Below, piece after piece: positions 11,140-22,097 of a stretch of DNA of 64,000 nucleotides. The stretch is taken from contig QANY01006295.1 in assembly GCA_003255025.1 (NCBI GenBank), positions 262,219-326,218 on the forward strand, in the 5' to 3' direction. This DNA is from Datisca glomerata (Eukaryota > Streptophyta > Magnoliopsida > Cucurbitales > Datiscaceae). Numbering within the stretch: position 1 is the stretch's first letter; each line of letters begins with the position of its first letter. The position numbers and the translations under genes are program-made. The notes under the pieces were generated by a model. It was not told where the DNA came from. It was given only the letters and a program-made list of their open reading frames with translations, and searched no databases.

Positions 11140-11440
11140 CAATGCTCCTATGCAAACGTGACATAATGTTGCTAACGCCCATGGCACAGATAAGTCAAGC
11201 TTTAGCTGATCCCTTAGCACAGTTCTCAAATGGCCAGTCAGAACCTAATCTAGGAGAATTCAATGAAATAAATTTTCGTGAAAGTGCATTGTGGGCTCTC
11301 ACTTTTTGTGGGTCTTCTACACAGGCTGGAGGTGGAGCATGACTTGTATTGGAGGACCCGCTGGGAAATATGTTCCCTATGGCATACAAATTGGCCTTCC
11401 CATATACAAACAATAAGGCGGAGTATAAAGCTTTGATACT
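11140..11440 (+). pseudogene. gypsy A RNase H remnant
   Basis: The pieces QALADPLAQFSNGQSEP, then FCGSSTQAGGGA, then LVLEDPLGNMFPMAYKLAFP and YTNNKAEYKALIL mark the RNase H domain with its linker. A TGA at about 11340 splits it. It stops at about 11440 in the middle of the domain, at the edge of the 28-bp repeat. Confidence 0.8.
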
Positions 11441-11456
11441 TGGATTGTTAAATGGA

Positions 11457-11539
11457 TTTTATTAAATCATATATGTCACCCTAGTTATTGAGCAGGTATG
11501 TACTAAATGAGTTTTATTAAATCATATATGTCACCCTAG
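11457..11539. repeat. 28-bp direct repeat, period 55 bp
   Basis: An identical segment starting ttttattaaatcatatatgt lies at 11457-11484 and 11512-11539, exactly where element A breaks off. It looks like a local tandem duplication at a rearrangement junction. Confidence 0.8.
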
Positions 11540-11554
11540 CATGGAGAACAAGAG

Positions 11555-11649
11555 CGCCTCTTCTAATATCCTTCCTCCATTAGGGAATGACCTTGATCAG
11601 CATCACGTAGGCCATTCCCTAATGGAGGAGGGATATTAGAAGAGACCCT
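11555..11649. repeat. Near-perfect 31-bp inverted repeat (hairpin)
   Basis: The arms at 11559-11589 and 11613-11643 are reverse complements with one mismatch, which would be a G:U pair in RNA. The loop is 23 nt and pairing continues partly outward. The core reads ctccattagggaatg against cattccctaatggag. It is either a small foldback/MITE or a candidate small-RNA precursor. No protein context explains it. Confidence 0.85.
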
Positions 11650-13839
11650 CTTGACTTCCATTAAACTAGTCAATTATGCTACAATAAGTTTTATTTATAT
11701 ATTTTATTTCAAAATATTGTACAAAAAATAATTGTCCATTGAGGTTATGTTTGAGAGAACTGTTGGCAGCTAGAAATACTTTTGTGCATTAAAATAACAT
11801 CATAGTTAAAAGTTATATCACATTCATAATTATATGAAGCATTAAATGTATTGTGAATCATATTTAGTTGTATTTCAAAATATGTTTTAAAGAATTATTT
11901 TAAACATAATAAAGTGCTTTCCAATAAAATACTTCCATCAATATTTGGATTAACGTTACTGATTATCATATGTGGCACATCTACCTTTACACGAGGATAA
12001 GAAATCCTCAAGAAAAAAAGAAGTAGAAGACCATTTACCAATTTTCTCCGCTCCGAAATCATAAAAAAGAAGGGATAACTCTAGAAGAATAAGCCCACTT
12101 ACATCATCCCACAAAACATAGTAGAACTATAAAAATTATCAACTTTTCAACTTAAATTATAAAAAAAATGATCGGAAAATTTTTCATTTTTGCAAAAATT
12201 GTTAAAATAATGTAAATAAGTTATTTACATATGTGTGATTTTAGTAAATAATTTATTTAAAACATGTCAATCTTTTTTAGTGCTTGAGCGAAAAAGTTAG
12301 CTTTTCTTTATCATTTTCAAAAATTTAATGTCATCACACAAAAAATTGAACATTCCTAGACCATTGACTTGGAGAAAAAACCGATTTGGACATTGACTTT
12401 TTTTTTTTGCACAATTGGACCATGACTTTTAGAGGTAGACGTTACATGCAAGTATTATATTTTTAAGTTAATAAAAATATTTTTTATCTTTATATTTTAT
12501 TATTTATTACTTTTATTATAATTATTAACACAGGCTTGCCTTTATGCATATGTGAAGTGCAAGTAAATTGATATAAATGCCAATTGGCAACCAAGTGTTT
12601 AACCAAAGCAAGTAAGCAAAGAACCAATTATGGGGAAATAATACAACTCATCTCATGGCATGAACCAGCTATAACGTGGTATCAATGTCAATAGATTATT
12701 CCCTCACGTAAAAGCAAACTTGAAAAAGCCCCTTGTCTAAGCTTCCTTCCATTTATATATACTAGTTGATAAACACCGTGAAACATGCGATTTTATAAGT
12801 TATTTTAATATTAAGTATTTAGTCATTATTATAAATATCAAATATTTATATATCATCTGATGTATTATACAAGAGTTGTACTTTCGCTACATATATACTA
12901 AAATTAGATACATATATGTAACAAAAATATGGTTAGATGACTAGGGTTGTACCCTACAATGACCATATAAATATTATTTTTAAAACTCTATATTAAACTA
13001 AATAGAGTGGACATGCATAAAAGTGACCAAAAAATTTGGCGAGCGCTTTGACATATTTCCAAGTGCAACAAATTGTATGATGACCAACCAAATGTTCAAA
13101 TGTGCAAAAGTAAAATCATTTCAGAGGAGTATAAATAGCCAGAAGCATGTAGTTTTTGTCAAAGTAAAGTTGGACGTTTGACCTTAAGACGTAGGCATGG
13201 AGCAAGCATTTGTCATTATTTAAAAAAAATGGAGCATATGTCCCTTAAGCTACACTAAAAACCTTGATTTTTTTTCTTGGCTGTTTTTTCTTTTGATAAA
13301 TAAGGTTGATTTTGATGTTTAAGGATCTCCATCTATTTTTTAGTGTAAGTTTGAGTCATTGTAATTTTCTACCCATGAATTATAATTATAACTTAGACCT
13401 AAAAAAACTTATGATTTTTCAAACTTATGATTGACAGATTGAATAAATAAATATCAGAAATGACATTTTCATGACTTTTCATGATGATTGTTATAACTTA
13501 TAATACGTGTATCGATTAAACTGAGAATTCAACATTAGGAAAAATGTTAAGATGATCCATTGTTGCAATTTCGTTAAAAGACGAGCAAGGCTGTCAATTC
13601 GAAGTTGCAATCAGCTAGGCACATTGGTATAATTGGGTCAAAACATTTGGTTTTATGGTTTAATTGCACATCAATATGAGAATGACAAGAAGCATGCATC
13701 TTGATTGCTTGTAGGATAGAAGGAAGAGACAAATTAGTGCATTTTTATGTGTAATATTTTCAAGTCTTCTCAAAGTCAGACGTAAACATTCATTTGCTTT
13801 TGAAATCAAAATTTTTTGACTTCATGAAATTTTTAACGA
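11650..13839. other. AT-rich intergenic DNA
   Basis: No gene is recognised in this 2.2-kb stretch. At 12118-12262 it holds one copy of a dispersed repeat whose second copy is at 39660-39795. Poly-purine and poly-T runs occur at about 12395, 13225 and 13270. Confidence 0.5.
12118..12262 (+). repeat. Dispersed repeat, copy 1
   Basis: It shares the order ctataaaaattatca, caaattataaaa-type A-rich block, aataatgtaaat and ttatttacatatgtgt with 39660-39795 in the same orientation. The divergence suggests an old MITE-like family. Confidence 0.55.
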
Positions 13840-14468
13840 GCGGTTTCTCCGCCAGACTAGACTTCCCCCTCCGTCTGCTTTTGCCATTTTGTCTCTACTA
13901 CTGAACCTCGGTGGAGCTTGACGTCTAGACTCAGCTCTGACTTTGTCTCTCCTCCGAGATGGTCTTCCAGATCTGTGTTATGGTTATTGTACCGGTGGCC
14001 TGAACACTGCTGGTTGTCGGTTGAGGTTGTATCTAGCCGGTTTGAAGGGTCCCAGCCTAGTCACTCGATTAGTTTTGTTTTTGTGACATCAATCTTTCTA
14101 CTATTTTTGGTTCTGTGTTTGCCCGGCTTGGGTGTGTAGGTTAGTCTCTCTGTGTTTTTGTGTACCTTGGTGTTCGCCTGAGGTGTTTAACTAGGTGATG
14201 GACTGTGTTGGATTGATGGTTGGCTGTTGTGTTGTGGTCAGGATATTTTTTCCTTAATTTGGTTAGGTTTGTGATTTTCATTTGTGATTTATGTGTTGTA
14301 TCTATTTTACGGTAATCTTGTAATTAACTGCTCCTTATTTTATAGTATAGTTTGTTTTAATTGTCTATCTAGGTTTGAGTCTTAGCATTATATTGCTAAT
14401 TGTATATCTGAGGTATGCCCCTTGTATAAATGTAATCTTTTGGTTAATATATTTACCTTTTGACAAAA
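13840..14468 (+). mobile_element. LINE-derived or SINE/LINE-like element with LINE-type 3' end
   Basis: A GC-richer, T-rich block with no coding capacity ends in the sequence gtatatctgaggtatgcc (about 14402), then tgtaatcttttggttaatat and a short A tail at about 14465. This 3' end matches in order the LINE fragment end at 7519-7585. The absence of RT suggests a non-autonomous derivative or an internally deleted LINE. The 5' limit near 13840 is only a composition change. Confidence 0.5.
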
Positions 14469-14544
14469 AAATTGAAAGTAACTTCCGTTAAGTCTCTCAC
14501 TCTCTCTCCTATTTTTTATATATGAACCTGAGATAATAATAATA

Positions 14545-14781
14545 GGACAATACTTTCCTCCTGATCGCTGACGTGGCCTAATAAGAAAAGATCATGTGCG
14601 TATATCACTTTTTATTTAATGTTTAATTAAAGTTGTTGTGGATTCCTCTAAATATATATTGTTCGATTAAGCCCACCATAATTTAAATTAAATATACAAA
14701 AATAGTACGTGACATTTTTTTATTGGACCACGTCGGCGGTTAGGATAAGCTCCTCCTGACGTCAGGAGTGAAGTATTATCC
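14545..14781. mobile_element. Mutator-like MITE, 237 bp, with 9-bp target duplication
   Basis: The left end GGACAATACTTTCCTCCTGA is matched by the reverse complement of the right end (GGATAATACTTCACTCCTGA). Further inside, gacgtggcctaataa pairs with ttggaccacgtc. The flanks are identical: ataataata at 14536-14544 and at 14782-14790. A 9-bp target duplication with long inverted ends is typical of Mutator-like elements. The duplication is low-complexity, which slightly weakens the call. There is no coding capacity. Confidence 0.8.
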
Positions 14782-14942
14782 ATAATAATATGTATCTTCT
14801 CTCTTGAATTTCCTTCTAAATGTTAAAGCCGAGATACTCAAAATTAATAAGTACTAAAAATGCTTCATGAACGGGAATAAATTCTTCCTTTCACCACATC
14901 ATAAAAATAGAAGAGGAAACTAATCAGATGGAAGCACACTTC

Positions 14943-15297
14943 ATGATGTGGCAGTCAATGGAACTCAATCGTGATCGTTGGATTAAACGGATGGGCTAAA
15001 TTACACCGATTTTTAATATTAATAGCAAGATATTTGAAGAATATTCTAATGACCCTATTTTCAGTTAGAGTTAGATAAACTATATCAGATTCTATGTAAC
15101 TGATTGAAAGCCTATAAATAGAGGCTGGTGTAACTCCAAAAGATTCACTCAATACAACTCAACAATTTCTCTCATATTTACGTTGATTCTCTCCATCTTA
15201 TTTGTTCTCATTTATTATTGATTGTAAGGAAAATTTTCTTTTAAAATTTGATGTTTTCATTGAGAGCTGAGGATCAACTCGAGTCTATAACATAAAA
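14943..15297 (+). promoter_or_regulatory. Putative 5' LTR and leader of gypsy B
   Basis: The stretch holds a TATA-like box (tataaatagagg, 15113-15124), a T-rich U5-like segment and then the leader before the gag ATG at 15298. A TG lies at 14943, but no partner LTR is visible, so this is a candidate only. The spacing of TATA box to ATG is normal for a plant gypsy LTR. Confidence 0.5.
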
Positions 15298-16650
15298 TGT
15301 CTCGAACCAGATCACATGCTGCACGGGAAATGGAAAATGAAGCCAACGCCACGAACAATCCCATTAATTATCCTGCGCAGCCCGCAAGAGTTTAGGAGAT
15401 GATTCATACTATTTTAATAGGAATGAAAAACATGGAGAGCCGCAAATAGCGAAGCGTTACGTACCGCATGGCAGACAGCTAAAGAACAGATTGCGGCTTT
15501 ACAATGGGAAGTAGCAGAAACAAGATCCAAAGCAAGTCAAAGGACCATGGCAGGAGAACGGGAAATTATGAACCCACAAGATGGAGAACGGGGAGCCCGC
15601 CCTGCCAGATAACTCAATCCAGGTGCCAGCCAAAACATCTATCATGAGGAAACAAAAGTCCAGTCCCGTGATAATGGAAAAAATGCTGGAGGTGAGAACG
15701 GTCTAGCGGAACTGATGACAGAACGACAAGTAGAAAATATGTTAGAAAGAAAGATGACGAAAATGCAGAAGTTGGGCACCACCAGAGGACACAATCTAGA
15801 AACTCTAACGAGATCTCCGTTATGGCCGGAGATATTGGTGGCCCCTATACCTAAGAAGTTTGTCTCACCAAAGTTTAAATTTTACGAGCGGAAAATGGAT
15901 CTTATGGATCGCCTAAGACAAGTGATGGCGTTCTACTGGTATAAGGATGAACTGATGTGTAGAATGTTCCCGACGAACTTGGACGTAACACTTTAAAGTG
16001 GTATGATTCTCTCTCTCCATGTTCAATTGATAATTTTACTAGAATGTCCTCTGTATTTTTAGAACAATATTTTACCTGCCAAATGGTCATGGAGGACTCG
16101 AAGTATCTGCTTACAATTTTGATAAAGAAAAGGTGAATGCTTGTGACACTCACCGTTTTAAGGATGAAATGACAAAGGTGAAAAAATATGATGACCGGAT
16201 AGCAAGGCTAGCATTGAGATGAGGATTGGACCCAAGCTCACCCTTCTTAGAAGATCTATAAAAAAAACAAGCCGCGCATAATGGCAGAAACCCTCTTGAG
16301 AATGCAAATGTACATATCCCTGGAGGAAGAAAGGAAGATCATGCAAAAGCTCTCTAAACAACAGAATTCAAACCAGTGTCAAAATGGACTAGACATCAGA
16401 AATGAGAGACAATGTAGAAAAGAAGCCAGACTAGTTGAATAGGTCCACCCGAGGGAACGAGTCTACACCCCATTGACTCTTCCAGTCAACCAAATCCTCA
16501 AATCCATAAAAAAATAAGTCATGGTTCGCTATCTAGAGAACCAAATGAAAGAGACAAACACAAGTATTGCTCCTATCACCGAAGCATCGGTCATTATACG
16601 AAGGGCTACTATCAGTTGAAGGATTACATTAAAGAGCGAAGAAAAAGAAC
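15298..16650 (+). pseudogene. gypsy B gag remnant
   Basis: It starts at ATG 15298 with MSRTRSHAAREMENE. The capsid region is seen in the ORF 15715-15996: ILVAPIPKKFVSPKFKFYER and DELMCRMFPTNLDVTL, the plant gypsy gag core. A Cys/His end (YCSYHRSIGHYTKGYYQLKD, about 16568-16627) resembles the gag tail of element A. At least four stops and several frameshifts break it. Confidence 0.75.
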
Positions 16651-16839
16651 CATTGAAGATCGTGGATACGATTATCGCCCTCACAGAACCTGAAGGCACC
16701 ACAAGGAAGGAAAGGAAAATCTACTGTAAAAAGTCAACCCTTGAAGGAAACGACGAGCAAAATGAGACAAACAAGGACATACCGATAAATTTTTATGATG
16801 GTGATAACGGGCATCACAATGGACATAATGATACATTGC

Positions 16840-17025
16840 TAATCATTATTTAGGCCAGGAATTGCTTGCTGTGAAGGGTCTTAATTGATGACAGAAGTGC
16901 GGTTAACATACTCCATTGGTCAACACTTGAGAAAATGTCCACAGATGCACCGAAGCTATGTGATAAGGGGCAACCATTGATCGATTTCAACGAGATCATA
17001 ACCTATTCAGAAGGAATATTATCGC
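16840..17025 (+). pseudogene. gypsy B protease, upstream half
   Basis: Degenerate protease sequence (VLIDDRSAVNILHWSTLEKM in one frame, with the catalytic D-R/G-S loop near 16885) runs up to 17025. There the copia element C interrupts it. The continuation is at 26120. The usual Gly after the catalytic Asp is not conserved. Confidence 0.65.
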
Positions 17026-19310
17026 CATTGGAAACACGATGCTTGCTCGATGGAAGCGTGGGGATTTTCAAAATTTATTAAAACTGAATCTTTTTCGATA
17101 AAACAAAAACAAACGCACGATACAGTTTCCAAAATAAAATATTTTATTAAAAACTCTTTTTTTAATTGGATCCATTATATATTAAATAAAAAACATACAA
17201 GGATATAGAATATATACCTCTTGTAGTCCAATTAAACGTCCTTACAATACTATGATCTTGTTATCCCACGAACGACAGACTTCGAGATCCACACCACAAT
17301 CTTCCAAGCTAATCCCCAAACATACTAGGACGTGTGTGGGCATGTAGAATATATCAAGAAATTTTCTGTCTCCAGATGTACTCAACACATGAGATCTAGA
17401 GATTTTAAAGAAAGACTAATTTTTGTAAGACAAAAATCTGTGTAAAAGAAAAAATTGATTAACTCATAAAGTTTTATATTAACTATGTAATCTCAGAGAG
17501 TTTCACCCTGATAGCGATTACACAGTTCTAAACTGATTCTCATATTGAGGTTAATAGAATAACATCAATATATATTTTCTAGGTCAATACACGTCAGATT
17601 TAAGGGATATACATAAAATAATAAATTAATTAAAAATGTGTCATTGTAGTGGGACTTATTGTAATTGTGCACCACTGCAGTGCCAGACGATATTACAGTG
17701 TGCCATGATGTGTCACAGTACCTCATGACATTGTAGTCTCATGACACAACTATAGTTCATGAGACACTACATTGTGTCACGTGTCACTATAGTGTCATGA
17801 GGCACTACAGTGTGCCACGTGTCACTATAGTGTCATGAGGCACTACAGTGTGCCACATGTCACTATAGTGTCATGTGGCACTATATTAGTCCATGTCAAT
17901 TTTTGATTCTCAATCAGTGAATGACAGAAAGTCCAACATGCCACGTGGTAATTTCTACAAATTTAATAATTATTTTAATCAGATAAATATCTTGATATCA
18001 GTTAATTTTGAATTAACTTATTTGATCATCCTTAACAACTTGTTAGTTCACAAATAGCAGATTTACTTGATTCAAATTTTGAATTATTTTCTAATAATAA
18101 TTTAACATGATCTAATTTCACAAATTAGATATATTGTCTCACTCATCGATAGTTATAAAATTAATCAATATAATTATTGATTTGTAATTTCTGAAAGTTA
18201 CTATAAATAATTTAATTAATTAATTCTTAATTTATTAATAACACATAATTGTATCATAATTATGTACTTTCCCCAGAAATATAATTCTTTTTTCAAGTTA
18301 GTCATTTTCTCATGTCCTGAAATATTCACACTCTAGACTATGTAGTATAGAGGTGACTTGGTGACCACATACCCATAATCCTAAGCTCCAATAAACCATA
18401 TTATTAATTAAACTATTTAATCAAATAATCTTATTTGTTAATTTCATAATCACTTCACTATAAATATGAAATTGCACTTTTAGAGATTACATAATGTATT
18501 TATATATGTTCTCGTGTAATCAATTGATATAATCATTTCATGTAGTTCTGTCCTTCATTTATTGGTTCGTAAAATAGATCTGATTAAAATTATCATTTTA
18601 CTCTTCTAATTACCTCTTGATCCTTAAGTAGTTTTAATTCATTAGGGAATTATTAATTTATAATCGGATTATAAATTTGAGCTCAATAACCATTCAGTTT
18701 TAGAACTAACATTTAAAGGAACAAATATACAATCCATTAGGAAAGCTTGGATTTTGAATTTTATAAGATCATGTTACCATACATCTATATCACTGAATCT
18801 CCAAAACAAAAGTCATTAGCATGTTTTACAAATAAACCTTAACGAGTGAATCAAAAAATCCAGTAAACATGCATAGGAGTTCATGACTACTTAGGATTCA
18901 GACTGATCTACATATAATCATCTGATTGATGTGTATTACATCTGTATGATAAACGGTAAGTTAATAAAGATATTAATCCACATCGGTTAGGTCATATATA
19001 ATCTTATTATATAAAATAATTTTACTAAGATGTCTATCGACATCAATGATCCGAATCTAGATCACATGCATTCATAATGCTTAGTGACTCTTACTAACAA
19101 CCATTCATCAAAGATGTCATACTTTAATATGTTGCTGATAATTTTATTCAGTATCTATGATCTTAATCCTCTAGTACTTATGAAAGATCACAGTCACATT
19201 AATGAATATGAAATTTTTAGATATTTATATAAATTATTCTATAATAATTTAAAAGAACAATTATAAAAAAAATATAATTTCATTAAATTTTGATGGCACT
19301 ACCCCCAACA
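17026..19310 (-). repeat. 3' LTR of copia C (2285 bp)
   Basis: In element sense it begins TGTTGGGGGTAGTGCC directly after the PPT and ends in the shared sequence GTGTTTCC followed by AATG/AACA. It aligns along its length with the other LTR, except that about 1.1 kb (roughly 17505-18640), including a 38-bp tandem array, is missing from the partner. Flanking matches include gaaagcttg (about 18742) and cgagtgaatca (about 18843). Confidence 0.88.
17765..17890. repeat. 38-bp tandem repeat with internal palindromes, in the LTR
   Basis: Three full copies lie at 17765-17802, 17803-17840 and 17841-17878, with a partial fourth. The unit contains cactatagtg and cacgtg, so each copy can form small hairpins. 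Decayed related units precede it from about 17640. It lies in the part of the LTR absent from the partner LTR. Confidence 0.9.
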
Positions 19311-19325
19311 ATCTCCCACTTGCCC
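19311..19325 (-). promoter_or_regulatory. Polypurine tract of copia C
   Basis: In element sense the text is gggcaagtgggagat, directly before the LTR start TGTTGGGGG. This is the classic copia plus-strand primer site. Confidence 0.85.
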
Positions 19326-19329
19326 TAAA

Positions 19330-19980
19330 GTAAATGTGTCATTTCTCTCAACCACATGTTTCACACATGACCCTCAAATGACTTCAGCGGAAGTTTCTTG
19401 GTAAAATGATCAACCAGTTTTTAATTTGACGCTATCTTCATAACCGTCACATCCTCTCGATACACAATCTCTCTTGTAAGATGATATTTCCTCTCTATGT
19501 GCTTGCCCCTCTTGTGACTCCTTGATTCTTTAAAATTAGCTACCGCCCCACTGTTGTCACAGTATATGATCAGTGGCTTGTCCATATCTAGAACTACTTC
19601 TAAATCAGTATAGAACTTTCTGAGTCATACCGTTTCTTTCGTAGCTTCACAAGCCGCTAAATATTCAGCTTCCATAGTGAAATTTGCAATACTGGATTAT
19701 TTAGTACTTCACCAGACTATATCTCCTCTACCTAGGGTGAATACTGATCCAGACGTCAACTTTTGACTGTCCACGTCTGATTGAAAATAAGAATCAATAT
19801 ATCTAGTGGAGTTCAAGTCTCCACCTGAATAAACAAGCATATAGTTTCTCATTCTCCTAAGATACTTGAGAATGTGCTTTACTACAATCCAATGTTCTAT
19901 ACCAGGATTTTATTGATAACGACTGACAATTCTCACTGCATAATAGATGTATGATCTCGTACACAATATGACATACATGA
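19330..19980 (-). pseudogene. copia C RNase H remnant
   Basis: This is the minus-strand sequence between RT and the PPT. Pieces such as SDVDSQKLTSGSVFTLGR-like text near 19740 and the TMEAEY-type motif near 19670 occur in order, with stops between them. I judge identity mainly from position and these motifs. Confidence 0.7.
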
Positions 19981-19982
19981 GA

Positions 19983-20890
19983 CTACCAACAACTGAAGCA
20001 TAAGGAACTTTCCTCCTTAGGTGTCTTAGGACATTGCTCCTTGGAGAGGACAATTCCACGTCTAGTCGGTAGTTCACTTTTTTTGGAATTCTCTAGAGAG
20101 AATGTTTCCAGCACCTTATCAATATAAGATACCTGAGAAAGTGCCAAGAGATTTTTCTTTCTATCATTTAGGATTTGGATGCCTAGAACATAACACACCT
20201 CTCCTAAAATTTTCATTTGAAATTTCTCAATTAACCACTTCTTTACTTTTAACAAAGTTTCTACATCATTCCCAATTAATAGAATATCGTCAACATAAAG
20301 AACTAAGAAAATCACTATTTTATCTTTGATGTATTTATAGACATAAGTTCCGTCAACATTTTGCTCAAAGTCATATGATTTAATAATCTCATCAAAGGTA
20401 AGATTCCAAGATCTAGATGATTACTTTAATCTATAAACGGATTTAAGTAACTTGCATACGTTCTGATCTTACACCTTTTTCATGAACATTTCTGGTTGCA
20501 TCATATAGATGCTTTCTTCAAGAGAGCCATTCAGAAAAGCTGTCTTGACATCAATTTTCCATGTCTAAACTAGCGGCTATGGATATAAGGATGCGAGTGG
20601 ATTTTAGCGTGGCTACGGGAGAGAATGTTTTTTCATAATCGACTCATTCCCTTTATGTATAGCCTTTAGCTACCAGCCGTACCTTGAAAGTCTCTACTCT
20701 CCCATCTGCACTTCTTTTATTCTTGAAGATCCATTTACATTCAAGGGCCTGACATCTTCAGGTGGATCTATAAGTTCTTAGACAGAATTGGAATACACTG
20801 ATTCTATTTTCTAGTACATTTGTTTTTAGGTTTATAGTTTTCCATATACTCGTGTTCAAGGAATGTGACATTTATCAATACAAACACCTT
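19983..20890 (-). pseudogene. copia C reverse transcriptase remnant
   Basis: The clearest ORF (19983-20315) reads MIFLVLYVDDILLIGNDVET, then KVKKWLIEKFQMKILGEVCY and VLGIQI. The YVDD active site is intact. Upstream on the minus strand, text corresponding to DVKTAFLNG (about 20540) is present but interrupted by stops. The enzyme copies element RNA into DNA. Confidence 0.85.
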
Positions 20891-20899
20891 TTGATCATT

Positions 20900-21800
20900 G
20901 TGACTATAAAAATACTCACTTCTAGTCTCTGGAGCGTAGCAAACAAATATACACACTTCAAACCTTCAATAAGAACGTGAGGTGGACACCCCCATATACG
21001 AAAATGACACAAACTAGGTTTAGAGACATTCCATAACTCTACACCTTACATATTTAGAAGGAACTACATTCAAAATGCAAGGTCTCGATTGAAGTGCATA
21101 TCCCCAAAATGCCATAGACATAACCATATCTAATAAAGTTTGATTTCTCCTTTCTGAAACACCATTTTGCTATGGCATTCCAGGTGCTGTGAGTTGGGAT
21201 AGAATGCCATACTCTAATAGGTAATTGTTGAATTCTAAATTCAAGTATTCATCACCTTGATCTGACCGAAGTGTTTTCAATGATTTACTTAACTGTTTTT
21301 CAGCTTTGAAGTCCTTAAACTTTCTAAACGTTTCAAACTTACTATACATTAGGTAAGTATAACCATATCTAAAATAATCGTCAATAAAAGTGAAAAATAT
21401 TCATACCCCCCTCTAGCCTGTACATTGATCGTCCACAGACATCACTATGTACTAGTGAGTTGGACACCCAACAATCTCCCACTTGCCCTACAGTAGTTCC
21501 TTGGCTCTTGGCCATTTCCTGTGAAATGTCTCTTAGTCATATTTTTCCTCTAGACAAGATTCACAAATAGGAAGAGTCCCAACTTTTAGTTCTCTCAAAG
21601 CATCATGATTTGTTAACCTTTAATCTATCTAGATTAATATGTCTCAACCTAAGACACCATAGATATGTATTATCATCATCATGAGGAACTCTTTGTCATT
21701 TGTTACTTTTAGCATTTGCTATTTTAAATAATTCAGAATTATTTAATGCGCATTCGATCGGTTTAAGCATATACACTCTGTTCGATACCTTAGCTGACAA
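20900..21800 (-). pseudogene. copia C integrase remnant
   Basis: In element sense the pieces LPICESCLEEK (zinc site), LVHSDVCG-like text near 21450, LRSDQGDEYLNLEF near 21260 and QNGVSERRNQ near 21150 mark integrase from pre-domain to catalytic Glu. A 24-bp copy of the PPT/LTR junction lies inside it at 21467-21490. Several stops break it. Confidence 0.8.
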
Positions 21801-21851
21801 ATATTAAATTCATTCTTCGAAATAATAAACTCATTATTAATTAAAGAAACT

Positions 21852-22097
21852 TCAAAAAAATTGTTCATGCAGTAATGAAAGAGAAATCAAATTTCTCAAA
21901 AATTCAGGAATATAATGAACATCATTCAAAACTAAATAATTATTTTCAAAATTAAGGCGGATTGTCCCCAATGCTTTCGCGGACACGAGCGTACCACTGC
22001 CAACTCTCATAATGACCTCGGCATCAGCCAGCTCCCGTGACAAATAAAACATCTGTAAAGAAAAATATACATGGTTAGTGACTCCTCAATCCAGTAT
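21852..22097 (-). pseudogene. copia C protease remnant
   Basis: After the gag stop the minus strand reads ILD followed by GVTNHVYFS, a DSGATNH-type active site in which the catalytic triad is interrupted by a stop (codon after ILD). It continues as EVIMRVGSGTLVSAKALGTI and LNDVHYIPEFLRNLISLS, the normal flap and C-terminus. Confidence 0.8.

Larger units (their letters stand above)
8540..11440 (+). mobile_element. Ty3/gypsy element A, degenerate internal region
   Basis: Fragments of gag tail, protease, RT and RNase H occur in that order on the plus strand, which is the Ty3/gypsy layout. Neither LTR was recognised and no integrase follows the RNase H piece, so the element is truncated at about 11440. 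Its proteins resemble the Tat-type elements found elsewhere in the window, but it is more decayed. Confidence 0.85.

Noticed and set aside
13918..14139. 73-residue ORF in the LINE-like block
   Set aside because: Composition-driven frame with no motif. The block ends in a LINE-type 3' UTR, so it is probably untranslated.
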